Positions 1-9,380 of a stretch of DNA of 64,000 nucleotides are shown piece after piece. A program made the position numbers and the translations under genes. The notes beneath the pieces are model-generated. The model did no database searches, had not been told where the DNA came from, and worked only from the letters and a program-made list of their open reading frames with translations. The stretch spans positions 3,224,001 through 3,288,000 of the forward strand of contig JAPFFF010000006.1 in NCBI GenBank assembly GCA_039105265.1, in the 5' to 3' direction. Every line of letters begins with the position of its first letter. Within the stretch, counting starts at the first letter, position 1. The DNA comes from Tritrichomonas musculus (taxonomy: Eukaryota > Parabasalia > Tritrichomonadida > Tritrichomonadidae).

Positions 1-250
1 GATTATTACATATTTTTATTACTAAAAAATATTTTTATATAAAATATACTATTAAAAATATAGATATATAGTGAATCATAATTGTTCAAAAAATTTATTT
101 TTTAAACTTTTTGAAAAACCTTAAATATTTTTTCTGAATAGAGTCGAATTCAAAAAGCTTGGGACAATTTCTCAATTAAATTCTGATAAAAGTGAAAAAC
201 ACAATCTTCTTTTCAATTTTTTTTCTTTATTTATTGAGTTATATTCACTA

Positions 251-332
251 AAATTCCAATCAATAATGAAAAAATATTTCCAATACGAGCCAAAACATAT
301 ATTACTGAAATTCCAATCAATAATGAAAAAAT
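251..332. repeat. Direct repeat pair, 25 bp
   Basis: The sequence beginning AAATTCCAATCAATAATG and running on through A-rich DNA occurs at 251-275 and again at 308-332, 57 bp apart. Its role is unknown; it may be a small tandem duplication next to the fold-back repeat. Confidence 0.7.
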
Positions 333-352
333 AATCTTTTTATGTTACAAAA

Positions 353-452
353 TTTTTACCGATTCTTACCGCCAGCCGCGGGGTCTCGACTCGGCTTCGC
401 TTCGCTCAGCCTCGCTCGACGCCCGCTAGGCGGTATGTAGTCTCGGTAAAAA
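353..452 (+). repeat. GC-rich fold-back repeat, copy 1
   Basis: This is a GC-rich island in otherwise A/T-rich DNA. Its ends pair (TTTTTACCGA with TCGGTAAAAA), followed inward by TACCGCC with GGCGGTA and then GCGGG with CCCGC, so the whole segment can fold into one long hairpin. A second, diverged copy lies on the opposite strand at 61310-61417 and keeps the same pairing. It is probably a fold-back MITE or other dispersed structured repeat. It is not a recognisable tRNA. Confidence 0.65.
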
Positions 453-755
453 TTATGTAAAAATATAAAAAAATCTGTTTTTTCAATTATTTTATTTAGA
501 TTATTTTTTCTGAATGATTTCCACTTTTTGAAGGTTCTTTAGAAAAGACTAACTATACTTTATTGATCCTTATAATGTTCTATCGTATAGGAATAATCAA
601 TTTTTTTTATTTAATTCATTATGAATAAAATATATAAATTATTTATCCCAATTCATTCAAAACTGGCAAAAACGAATTGACTTTTGTTTTTAGTAAAAAC
701 TTTTTACTCCTTTGTAAAATATTTATTTTATTAAGCACAAGTTACTTATATTATA

Positions 756-1810
756 CAGGGTTGTCGATCGATGATGATAAATATCGATTATCGGCTCATT
801 ATCGATAGTCCGATAATATCGATAAAAATTTGTTCGATAACCAATAATTATCGATAAATACGTTAAGCAAAACCGCCGATATTTGGTCACTATCGGACGG
901 TTACGGTTCGATATTCTCCGATATTTTATAATAAAATTTCCATACTTTTTTTTTACATTTTTGATTAAAATTTGGAATTTTATATTTTTAATTGTACTTC
1001 AATAGTGCATGCTGAAATAAGCGAAATAAGGTCAGGGTGCATTATATGTCCAATATAATAATGAGAAGCTAAAAAATCAGGTTTTTGATTAATACATAAA
1101 AAGATTATTTTCAAAATTTTTAAAAAAGAACCAATTGGCCAACAAAAAAAGATTATGATTAAGAACAAAGTTATAAGACGATAATTTCCTCATATCTTCT
1201 CAGTATTAAAATATTTCCATATTTGCAAATTAACGAATCTTAATATGTAATGAAATATTAATGCAATGCTACTAAAATAATTTGCGTTTTTTTTTATTAA
1301 AAGAATATCAAGTCTAAAAATATTTAGAGAAATGGAGAGAATTTTATTAATTTACAAAAAGTTATCGTGTTCACTTTTTGATAAATTTAATTTTTTTGCC
1401 AAAATAAAATTATCTTTATTGATTTTAAATTTTATACTTAAATATTATTAGAATTATAATATATTACTTATCTTTTATTATAATAAAAGTTAATTTCCTA
1501 TGAAATATAAAAAATCTTTTTTAATAATTTGATCATTTGTACATACAAGCTTTTTTATATGTCATTACTTGAAAAAATAACTTTTATATAATTATATAAC
1601 AATTAAATAGCCATAATTTCTAGTAAATATCTTTTCTTTACCTTAAAAAAGTTAAAAATATCGGTCATTATTGGCCATGATAAAAACCGTTTTTATCGAT
1701 AATGATATTTATTATCGGATAGTATCGGTTATTCTACTCTACTCCCGATAATATCGATAATATTGGCAACGTATTTAACCGTTATCGGACACTATCGATA
1801 AACATCCCTG
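756..1810. mobile_element. Non-autonomous hAT-like DNA transposon
   Basis: The element begins CAGGGTTGTCGATCG and ends CGATAAACATCCCTG, so its tips are inverted repeats of the CAGGG type used by hAT transposons. It is flanked by a perfect 8-bp target-site duplication, ATATTATA, at 748-755 and 1811-1818; 8 bp is the hAT length. Both ~160-bp ends are packed with TATCGATA-type motifs in opposite orientation, which may be transposase-binding subterminal repeats. The interior (about 950-1650) is A/T-rich and has no transposase frame, so the copy would depend on an autonomous relative. The clean duplication suggests a fairly recent insertion. Confidence 0.85.
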
Positions 1811-2083
1811 ATATTATATTATATTTTTCAAATTGTTTTTCAATTCATATTGTTGTAATCGTTTTTCACCAATATTTTTGAGGATCTCGTTTCGGATTTT
1901 TGAGATTACAGTATAATGAGAATGTTATGAGTTTTAATCAATAAATTAATCCATACAATAATAATCAACATACAGTAATCTATTTTAATCCATACAATCA
2001 AAGAAAATTGTGAAAATAGATTACTGCCATATTAACTTTTTGTAAATTTATAAAAAATAGGAAATTTATGAAAATTTAAAACA

Positions 2084-4519
2084 ATGGAATATTTAATAGG
2101 CAAAGAAGATATATCAGATACTTCTATTGTTGATATTTCAAAAGACTGGAGGGTTTATGGTGATACATGCCTTTCATGGAGGAAATTATGGGATCTTGAT
2201 TCTACTCTATATTTTGGAAATGACGCTGAAGAAAAATTTTCAGGTGGAAATGATGGTACACTTATTGCACGTTATCGGAAACCAGACATATCATACCATG
2301 CCAAATCAATTGAAATATACGATTACAAAGGAAATAAGATTTACGAATATCAAATAAAGGATGCAAATGATTTATTTTTTCATGTAACAAAAGAAGATAG
2401 ACTTATTGTTCTCACATCAAATGGATGTTTAATGACATTTTTTGCAGGACGTGAAGTTTCAAAAGTCCAAATTTGCGATCAAGATAAAAATATTTTGAAA
2501 GCTGAATTATGGGATGAAGGCCTTGTTTTTATTAATCAAGATTTTGATTTATTTTATATGCAATTTACCGAAAAACCACAGCTGCTTCATAATATTAAAA
2601 ATTATTGTCAAATGATAGATAAAATGAAAATCGTTCCACCCAATGACACTCGCCAACTAACTATTTTTATTACAAATGCAAGTGATAAAATATTTGTAAT
2701 AAATGAACATGACATTGAAGAAGTGATTTTAGAACCAGATTCCTTTATTGCTAATTTTTCAATAAATTCTTGTTGTTCACATATTGCATTTCTAATTAAT
2801 TCTTTAGACGACACTAAAATCTTAGTTACAGAGATTGACCCGAAAAATATTCTTGTGAATACATACTTAGAACAACGTAATGAAGTCATGCAGCAACTTT
2901 CATGGGCAGGCTCATCAGTTCCTATTATTTCATATGAAGATAGTGTTAATATTTTGTGCAATGATTTCCATATATACGAAATGAGCAATGGAAGATATCC
3001 TTTTTCTGGACGTTCATGGGTTTTTCCAAGTTCTAATTATTCTCTTATTTTTTCAAGCGGAGCTCTATTCATTCTCAAAGAAATTAGTGATAATCTCTTT
3101 GACGCACTTCGATCAGATATTAAAACAAGTTCAATGAATTTAGTAAATGCGTTTTTAAAACGATCATCAGAAAAGGCTCTTATGATGAAAAAAGAAGGAA
3201 CATTAAGAAATGCTGTTGATATGACTATCAGTGCAGCTTTTGATATCGATTCACCCCAAGTTCAACAATTATTCATGTTTGCAGCTAATTTTGGTCGAAC
3301 TTATTTAGACTTATCAAATGGTAGCGAAGCATTTTCAGATGATATACAAAAACTGCGAATTTGTAATTCTTTTGTCAAAGAGTTGAATATTTTCATTTCT
3401 CCTCTAAATCTATATGATATTACTAGTTCTAGAAGCCTCTTGAGTCGTATTTGTAATCGTAAAAGATTTTCTCTAGCTTTAAAAATAGCCGATTTCTTAA
3501 AATCATATGATAAACAATTTATAGTAACTGAATGGTGTTTGGCAATGGCCTATGAAAATCAAGACGATGAAAATGCATTAAAATTCATTTCTGCAAAATA
3601 TTCCAAAAATGAAGAATTATTTGAAATCAACGCAATTGCTACAGCTTTGTCAAAAGAAGGACGTTTGAATTTAGCTAAAAAAGTTGCTGGACTTGATAAA
3701 GCAAGTATGAATGTCGTTCCATTCTTTATTTCATGTGGAATGTGGGAAGAAGCATTAGTTGCTGCTCAAAATTCATACGACTCAACTCTTTTTGTTGAAT
3801 GCTTTAATAAAGCCATAGATAATAAATTAGATGATACAGTTCTTAATATTGTTAAAAATCATAAAACAATGCTGAAAACAATTGCCAAATTAATTCCATC
3901 AGATCCAGAAACAATAAACCATATTCAAAATATCAAATCAGGAAATGATGAAGAACTTTCATTAATTATTAAGCGAAACAAAACATATATTCGTGTTATT
4001 TCAGAAAATAGTAGTTCATTTTTACCACCAAACATTTTCAACTATGTTAAAGGTCAACAAATGTCTGCCAATCAATTCCAAGTAGATTGGAAACAGCCAT
4101 TAGGTGATCGTACAATCAATAAAGCTTTAGAAGAAATTATTTTATCAATTGATTATACATCAGTAAGCAATATTACCGACTTTATTAAAAAGTGTTCGCA
4201 TTCTACCAACTTTTTAACGAAAAAATTCGGTTCTCACGATGATAAATATTACATAATGATTGCCACTGTCTTAGCCAAACATAAAAAGTGGGTTGAATTT
4301 TGCGCTTTAACTGATAATGCTTTCAAAAATTATTACCATAATTATGTAATGATCGCTTTGTATAATTTCGGATATGACCATGCAATAGAATTCATTCAAA
4401 AAATTCATGATACTGGAAGAGCAAAGAAATTGGAAGAACTTTTGAAAAATCCTGATCAAACAAGCCAATTCGTAGAATATTTGGACAAAAACCCGAAAAC
4501 ATTCCACTATTTTAAATAA
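2084..4519 (+). CDS. VPS16: VPS16-like subunit of HOPS/CORVET
   Basis: Predicted 811-residue protein, close to the usual VPS16 length. VPS16 is a core class C Vps subunit of the HOPS and CORVET tethering complexes, which drive endosome and lysosome fusion together with VPS33. Residues ~1-340 look like the VPS16 N-terminal beta-propeller: an early DWRVYGDTCLSWRKLW segment is followed by repeated beta-strand units. Residues ~450-800 are an alpha-helical solenoid resembling the VPS16 C-terminal domain, with a linking SAAFDIDSPQVQQLFMFAA segment typical of the family. The ATG at 2084 follows an A-rich leader and no upstream in-frame ATG seems needed. The nearest gene upstream lies beyond the hAT-like element. 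VPS18 or another class C protein is possible, but the absence of a RING finger and the overall layout favour VPS16. Confidence 0.8.
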   Translation: MEYLIGKEDISDTSIVDISKDWRVYGDTCLSWRKLWDLDSTLYFGNDAEEKFSGGNDGTLIARYRKPDISYHAKSIEIYDYKGNKIYEYQIKDANDLFFHVTKEDRLIVLTSNGCLMTFFAGREVSKVQICDQDKNILKAELWDEGLVFINQDFDLFYMQFTEKPQLLHNIKNYCQMIDKMKIVPPNDTRQLTIFITNASDKIFVINEHDIEEVILEPDSFIANFSINSCCSHIAFLINSLDDTKILVTEIDPKNILVNTYLEQRNEVMQQLSWAGSSVPIISYEDSVNILCNDFHIYEMSNGRYPFSGRSWVFPSSNYSLIFSSGALFILKEISDNLFDALRSDIKTSSMNLVNAFLKRSSEKALMMKKEGTLRNAVDMTISAAFDIDSPQVQQLFMFAANFGRTYLDLSNGSEAFSDDIQKLRICNSFVKELNIFISPLNLYDITSSRSLLSRICNRKRFSLALKIADFLKSYDKQFIVTEWCLAMAYENQDDENALKFISAKYSKNEELFEINAIATALSKEGRLNLAKKVAGLDKASMNVVPFFISCGMWEEALVAAQNSYDSTLFVECFNKAIDNKLDDTVLNIVKNHKTMLKTIAKLIPSDPETINHIQNIKSGNDEELSLIIKRNKTYIRVISENSSSFLPPNIFNYVKGQQMSANQFQVDWKQPLGDRTINKALEEIILSIDYTSVSNITDFIKKCSHSTNFLTKKFGSHDDKYYIMIATVLAKHKKWVEFCALTDNAFKNYYHNYVMIALYNFGYDHAIEFIQKIHDTGRAKKLEELLKNPDQTSQFVEYLDKNPKTFHYFK

Positions 4520-4968
4520 TTATTAGTATTTTTTTTTTTTTATTTTTTGAATAAAAAGATAGCAAACTTTGTTTCTTTCTCAATCATTATTAACTAAATT
4601 TTATCACGTTCAAAATTGACTTTCAGAATATTATATAAATATTATATCTAAAAAAAAATTAATTCATATACTAATGAATATACCGATATATTCATTTGTT
4701 TCTTTTTTGTACATTGATGTCAAATTGTCATTAAAATTATTATACTTTCTAGTTCTGATCGAAATTGTTTGAAAAACATTTTCAGTAGCGATAATTCATT
4801 TATAAGAGCCTTTATTCTTGATAAAACCTATTCATGTTGTATTTAAAAGCTTTACGATCAAAAAAATATCACAAAGAGAAAAAGAATAAATATTTAATTG
4901 AAAAAGAGCTAAAAAATAAGTATTTACTGAAAAGTATCTACTATGCAAAATATTTATCACATCTATAT
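4520..4968. other. Convergent intergenic spacer
   Basis: This 449-bp A/T-rich gap lies between the 3' ends of the VPS16-like gene and the convergent S28 peptidase gene. It contains poly-T runs that could serve 3'-end formation. I see no gene, RNA or mobile element in it; a 61-codon frame at 4834-5019 is Lys-rich noise that runs into the peptidase gene. Confidence 0.5.
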
Positions 4969-6324
4969 TTAATTGTGATTATCCTTATTTCGAAACTCGT
5001 TAAGCCAAATTTCAAGTAACTGTAAAATTCTTTGTCGAGAACGTTTCATATCAGGTGAATCATTTTCTTGAGGTTTGTTGAACTCAAAATGATGTCCCAT
5101 TTCTTCGCCAATAATTGTGTGAACATAATTATCATCATTGCCAAGTTTGGTTCCATGGGTTACGCATGACCATGTCCAAGGATCTTGAGAATTTGTTAAG
5201 AACATCGTATGAGAAATGTTGTTCGTGATATCATACTTTTTGTTGAATTCGTTAATATTTCGAATATTTGTAAAGTCCATATCAAAAACGGCTTCACATT
5301 GCTTTTCAAAGTGTTCTGGTGTTAACTTTGGCGATCGAATTGATGCCCTACCAGGAGAAGTTTGCCAATATGCAAGTTGATTGCATGTCATCCAAAACCA
5401 GCAGCGAGAAGCAGATTCGTTTGTACTTCTAGTATCTCTTAGATAACCTGTTGCATAAACTTCAAGTGAGCCGTAATTCGGTATAAACACTTCGCGTGTA
5501 TATTTAGAAAGTGCAACAACAGTATCAGAACCTTTACGATTAGCGTCAATTAAAGGTCCACAAAGGTGGGCGACATCACCGTATTGTAACCCTAGAGTGA
5601 AAATGTCGGCAAATAAAAAGTAAAAATCAGCTTTTGTGAAGTTATCTGAAAGATTAAAAAGATGGCGAACATAGGATTCATCTGTTTCGATAAGTTCATC
5701 TAATTGTATACGTGTTTCACGTGCAATTGCGGCACATTCTTGCCCCATCGAAATAGCTACTTGTATATCAAAGTCAGTTAAATTGTCATTGGCGAAAACA
5801 ACGCCAGCAGATGATATTGCTGCGTAAAAATAATTAGGATATTTTTTCATTACAAATGCTGACAAAAGTCCAGGATATGATCCGCCTACAATAAGCCATG
5901 GGTGTTTTTTAAGAGATTCGTTGTAATGGTCATGAAAATAACCATAGTCAGCGACTGCTTGTTCCACCGTTAAATATTTAAGATGATCCGTAGAAGTAGT
6001 TTTATATGGTTGCGATTTTCCAAAATATCGGTGTTGTAGGGTAATTACTTTAGCATGAAAAATTTTGGCAACATCATAAAACCAATCATTAACACCGCTT
6101 GGTTGAAGTTCAGGTGATTCTGCTCCTATTTTAAGGATGATAGTTCCATTTTCTTCATCGAAAAATTCGTTTTCTTCAAAATAATATTGCTCAAATGTGT
6201 CAAAAGTTCCTGGCTCTACATTGTGATCAACTTCTTGTGTGAATGACTTTAGAATCGAAAAGGCGCTGAATAATAAAAGAGGTAATATATTCATTAATAT
6301 AAATTTCCTCACAAAATATAGCAT
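4969..6324 (-). CDS. Secreted serine carboxypeptidase, family S28
   Basis: Predicted 451 residues, similar to lysosomal Pro-X carboxypeptidase / DPP7 / thymus-specific serine protease (MEROPS S28). These enzymes remove residues next to proline from peptide ends. The family landmarks are present: LQHRYFGKSQPY near residue 100, the nucleophile motif GGSYPG near residue 147, SQDPWTW near residue 376 for the acid, and EMGHHFEF near residue 409 for the histidine. The N-terminus is a hydrophobic signal peptide (LPLLLFSAF), so the product is secreted or lysosomal. The Met at residue 12 (6291) is an alternative start that still leaves the signal peptide. S28 peptidases are a common digestive family in trichomonads. 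The gene converges on the VPS16-like gene. Confidence 0.88.
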   Translation of the reverse strand: MLYFVRKFILMNILPLLLFSAFSILKSFTQEVDHNVEPGTFDTFEQYYFEENEFFDEENGTIILKIGAESPELQPSGVNDWFYDVAKIFHAKVITLQHRYFGKSQPYKTTSTDHLKYLTVEQAVADYGYFHDHYNESLKKHPWLIVGGSYPGLLSAFVMKKYPNYFYAAISSAGVVFANDNLTDFDIQVAISMGQECAAIARETRIQLDELIETDESYVRHLFNLSDNFTKADFYFLFADIFTLGLQYGDVAHLCGPLIDANRKGSDTVVALSKYTREVFIPNYGSLEVYATGYLRDTRSTNESASRCWFWMTCNQLAYWQTSPGRASIRSPKLTPEHFEKQCEAVFDMDFTNIRNINEFNKKYDITNNISHTMFLTNSQDPWTWSCVTHGTKLGNDDNYVHTIIGEEMGHHFEFNKPQENDSPDMKRSRQRILQLLEIWLNEFRNKDNHN

Positions 6325-6568
6325 AACATAAAAACTTTTTGATAAAAAAGTAATATTAGAAAAGAATTTTCAAAAATGATGGAATGTTTAAAAATAAATA
6401 ATGATTTGATGATTTATTACAAGAATTATTGTTGTATAAAATTTCTTTATTGCTCTTGATCGAAGTATGGTCAATATTTTGCCTAAAACGAAAAGAACCG
6501 TTTAGCAAAATAGAATAAATATAACCATATCCTTTTGTAGCCATATTGAAACAAAAACATCAAATTTG

Positions 6569-7342
6569 ATGTTTTTTAATTCTAGCAGTCAGAATAATAG
6601 TTCTAAGAATCAGCAAGAAAATGGAATGGAATTAAATTCAAATGATCATAAATTTGATGTTATCACAGATAAAAAATCAAATGTTGGTTCAAATCATATA
6701 ATGGATTTTCAAATTTCAAATGATGAAATACCTTTATTAGGATCATCAGAATCAGATAGTGACCATAATGAACAGTGTGACGATATAACAGCAACCATAA
6801 AGTTTTTCAATAAAAAGACGCCAATGATCAGTAATTACGTATTAAATAATGACCAATTTGAAAATAACATAAATATTCGCAATAATGAACACAAAAAGAA
6901 TATTTTGATATCACAATCTCCGAACCAAAGCGATGATTTTGTAAAAGATCAACAACAATTAACGAATCAGCTCACTGAACTAGAAAAAACTAATAATAAA
7001 TCTGAACAAAAATCTTTAGAACTCAATAAAACATGTCAACCACTTCAAATATCCAATTTAGACATCAATAAAGACGAGATATTAGAAAAAGATGATGATG
7101 AATTCGGTAAAATGATCCATCAATTGAATACTGTTAAAGATACCATTGCTCAAAAAAGCACAGAGGTTCAAATTGATCCCAAACAGCAGGAAATCGAAGT
7201 AAACAAAATCTTAACGACGCCAAATCTCGATAACGTTAGAAACCTGCCAAACTCTTGCGACAATAATAATTCAAATGAAATACTAAGATATATAATGAGG
7301 AAAATAGTGTATATACTCGTTGATAATATGTGTACATTTTGA
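6569..7342 (+). CDS. Asn-rich low-complexity protein, unknown
   Basis: Predicted 257-residue protein beginning MFFNSSSQNNSSK. It is rich in Asn, Gln, Ser, Asp and Lys and seems largely disordered. A Gln/Leu/Lys-rich stretch near residues 130-165 could form a short coiled coil. The last ~20 residues (ILRYIMRKIVYILVDN) are hydrophobic with basic residues and might be a membrane-binding tail, but this is weak. I recognise no domain. The first in-frame ATG is 6569. The gene is divergent from the S28 peptidase gene, with ~240 bp between the start sites. It could be a real low-complexity gene or a chance long frame in A-rich DNA; base composition at codon level resembles neighbouring host genes. 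Confidence 0.5.
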   Translation: MFFNSSSQNNSSKNQQENGMELNSNDHKFDVITDKKSNVGSNHIMDFQISNDEIPLLGSSESDSDHNEQCDDITATIKFFNKKTPMISNYVLNNDQFENNINIRNNEHKKNILISQSPNQSDDFVKDQQQLTNQLTELEKTNNKSEQKSLELNKTCQPLQISNLDINKDEILEKDDDEFGKMIHQLNTVKDTIAQKSTEVQIDPKQQEIEVNKILTTPNLDNVRNLPNSCDNNNSNEILRYIMRKIVYILVDNMCTF

Positions 7343-7981
7343 TTTTTTCAAATAGAATAATTGTTTTTTATTATATATTTAAAAATTACATCCTACATCC
7401 TATTTTAATATAATAATTTATTATATAATAAGAATTTTAATCAAGAAATTAGCAAGATATTTATGAAATTTTGATATCAAAATTTTCAATTATCCAAAAA
7501 AATTTCTTTCTATGAAAAATGATCGTCTTGGTTACATTTTATTTTACCTCAATCTTTCATAATTTTAATGTAAAACTCATATTAACAAATAAATAATTGG
7601 AATATAATGCATATAAAAAATAATTAAATATTTATTCAGCTTTGAAAAAGAGATATTTCAAAAAAAAAAAGTGAATTAAACCAAAATACGTTTATATTTT
7701 TTGTATGAATTTCAAAATGTAATAACTCAATGTTAAAGAAAAACAATTTTGTTTTCTATGCACCATATATTAAATAACATGAATATTTAAAATAATCCGG
7801 TTCCAAACTCATAATATATTAAAGAAAAAGATGAAATTTTAGTAGATAAAATAAAAAAATGATTAAATTTGATATATAACAAGTATTAATTTTACTTTTC
7901 GAACCGGATATCAATAATTTATTCTATTTGATTGGTATTAACACAAAAACAAGTTTCTTTTTTTCCTTCTAACTTGAATTA
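7343..7981. other. AT-rich intergenic DNA
   Basis: No gene is seen. One short imperfect inverted repeat is present: ATCCGGTTCC near 7797 and GAACCGGAT near 7901, about 115 bp end to end. It could be a tiny fold-back repeat, but I find no clear target duplication. Confidence 0.45.
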
Positions 7982-8360
7982 CCATCACTTGAAAAACCTC
8001 TTACTCTTCTCAATTATCCTCATACACTTGAATCAGCTTTGAATTTTCTGAGTTTTACATTTATTACACACAAATTTTCAAATAATTTATATTTTATTAT
8101 TTTATTCTTATATCTTCATCTTAAAGTGAATATTGAGAAAAAAAATCTAAAATAATTATATGATAAAAAAAGATTAAAATAATTTTTGAATAATAAATTA
8201 TATATAAATAAGTTTTGTATGAAATATTTTTTAAATAATTATCTGTAAAAAAAAGATTATTTAAACAAGCAATGATTAATTGTCCTGTACAAATTTCATA
8301 TTAGCAAAATAGAGGCGTTTATTTAAAATAGTATTTTTGTAATTAAAAAAGTAAAATCTG

Positions 8361-8570
8361 GCTGCTGAGGTTTTGGCTGCTAGTGCTTTGGCTGCTGGTG
8401 CTTTGGCTGCTTGTGCTTTGGCTGCTGGTGCTTTGGCTGCTTGTGCTTTGGCTGCTGGTGCTTTGGCTGCTAAGGTTTTGGCTGCTGGTGCTCTGGCTGC
8501 TGGTGCTCTGGATGCTGGCGCTTTGGCTGCTAAGGTTTTGGCTGCTGGTGCTCTGGCTGCTGAGGTTTTG
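8361..8570 (-). repeat. Ala/Lys-coding minisatellite
   Basis: About fourteen tandem 15-bp units of the type GGCTGCTGGTGCTTT are present, with GG/AG/TG variants grouped into higher-order 30-bp pairs. On the minus strand one frame reads A-A-K-A-P repeated, resembling histone H1-like Lys/Ala tails. A 109-codon frame (8276-8605) spans the array. The repeat lies inside a transposon-like element and directly follows, in another frame, the Myb-like fragment, so it may be a relic tail of a DNA-binding protein or pure repeat expansion. Confidence 0.75.
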
Positions 8571-8725
8571 TCATTTTTTATAATGGAAATTGATCTTATT
8601 AGCAATTCTTTCTAAAGAGCAACCATTAGCTTTCATATCACAAATTTCCATTTGAACTTGGCTGAATATTTCTTTCTCTTCTTTTGTCCACCTAAGATCA
8701 ATTTCCATTATAAAAAATGACAAAA
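8566..8725. repeat. Perfect 33-bp inverted repeat around Myb-like frame
   Basis: Positions 8566-8598 (starting TTTTGTCATTTTTTATAATG) are the exact reverse complement of 8693-8725, with a 94-bp loop between them. The arms contain the start and the stop of the short Myb-like frame, so the 5' end of that frame has been copied in inverted form at its 3' end. The identity of the arms implies a recent origin. Confidence 0.85.
8571..8708 (-). pseudogene. Myb/SANT-like fragment (45 codons)
   Basis: A short frame starting MEIDLRWTKEEKEIFSQ and continuing through CSLERIANKI has the W, acidic-helix and Leu/Ile spacing of the first half of a Myb/SANT repeat. It stops after 45 codons inside the inverted-repeat arm, so only part of one repeat is present and no second repeat follows. 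It lies inside the TA-flanked element. It may be a captured piece of a host Myb gene (large families exist in trichomonads) or the N-terminal DNA-binding part of a lost transposase. It probably has no function on its own. Confidence 0.45.
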
Positions 8726-9380
8726 AAGCTGATTAATTTTATGCAACCGTCAAGCATTATTCAATTTTCAAATTTACTAAAATTGATAAAAATGGTAAGA
8801 TATTTTCAAAAATTAATTAATTATTAATATATATCCAATTTTATAATTTTTCTATTCTTTTTCAAATTTATCTCAATTAACCTAAAAAATTCATTGAATT
8901 TTTCAGCTAAAAAAATCATATTTAAATAAATCTTTTCAATATTTTGATAATCCCATTTAATTAAATGAGAGGAGTATGAGGTTAAATTGAGAAGAGTATG
9001 AGGTTTTTCAAGTGATGGTATAATATTTTTTAATTTTCAATGATTTACGATGAAAATGAATACAAAAATTAATCGTTAAAAAATAAACCATAAACGGTGA
9101 AAGGTCGTCCTTAACTTGAAGCGATCAGATACTCGATGCAAGTGATGCAAAAAAAATCGATCACATATATGCATTATATTTCATATAGCCCAAGAATCTA
9201 ATGCAATGTTAAAAATTGAGAGGACGGATTCAATGATGATTTTGATTTCTTATTTAATAATTTTGAATCAAATAAGAAAATTTGTTTATCAAAAGAAATA
9301 TTTTGTTTATTTTAATCCAGTCTTCTTATATTCAAATACATATTAAATAAATAAATTAATATATATATATATATAAATAT

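Larger units (their letters stand above)
1..755. other. AT-rich intergenic DNA left of hAT-like element
   Basis: No convincing gene is seen here. The stretch holds a 25-bp direct repeat (251-275 and 308-332) and a GC-rich fold-back repeat (353-452), each listed separately. Otherwise it is A/T-rich filler with homopolymer runs. Confidence 0.6.
7982..9018. mobile_element. TA-flanked element with ~50-bp inverted repeats
   Basis: The left end (CCATCACTTGAAAAACCTC onward, to about 8025) and the right end (from about 8969 to 9018) are inverted copies of each other over ~50 bp. Both are flanked by TA (7980-7981 and 9019-9020), as expected for Tc1/mariner-type insertion. The 1037-bp interior has no full transposase. 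It carries an Ala/Lys-coding minisatellite (8361-8570) and a short Myb/SANT-like frame (8571-8708), with a perfect 33-bp inverted repeat around the latter. It is therefore either a non-autonomous element that captured host sequence or a decayed autonomous one. A TA duplication is weak evidence in such A/T-rich DNA; the long inverted ends are the stronger point. Confidence 0.7.

Noticed and set aside
2608-2988. 126-codon minus-strand frame inside the VPS16-like gene
   Set aside because: It overlaps a well-supported gene and has no recognisable features.
8373-8615. Plus-strand Ala/Leu-rich frames over the minisatellite
   Set aside because: They are alternative readings of the same 15-bp repeat and lack any non-repeat protein.
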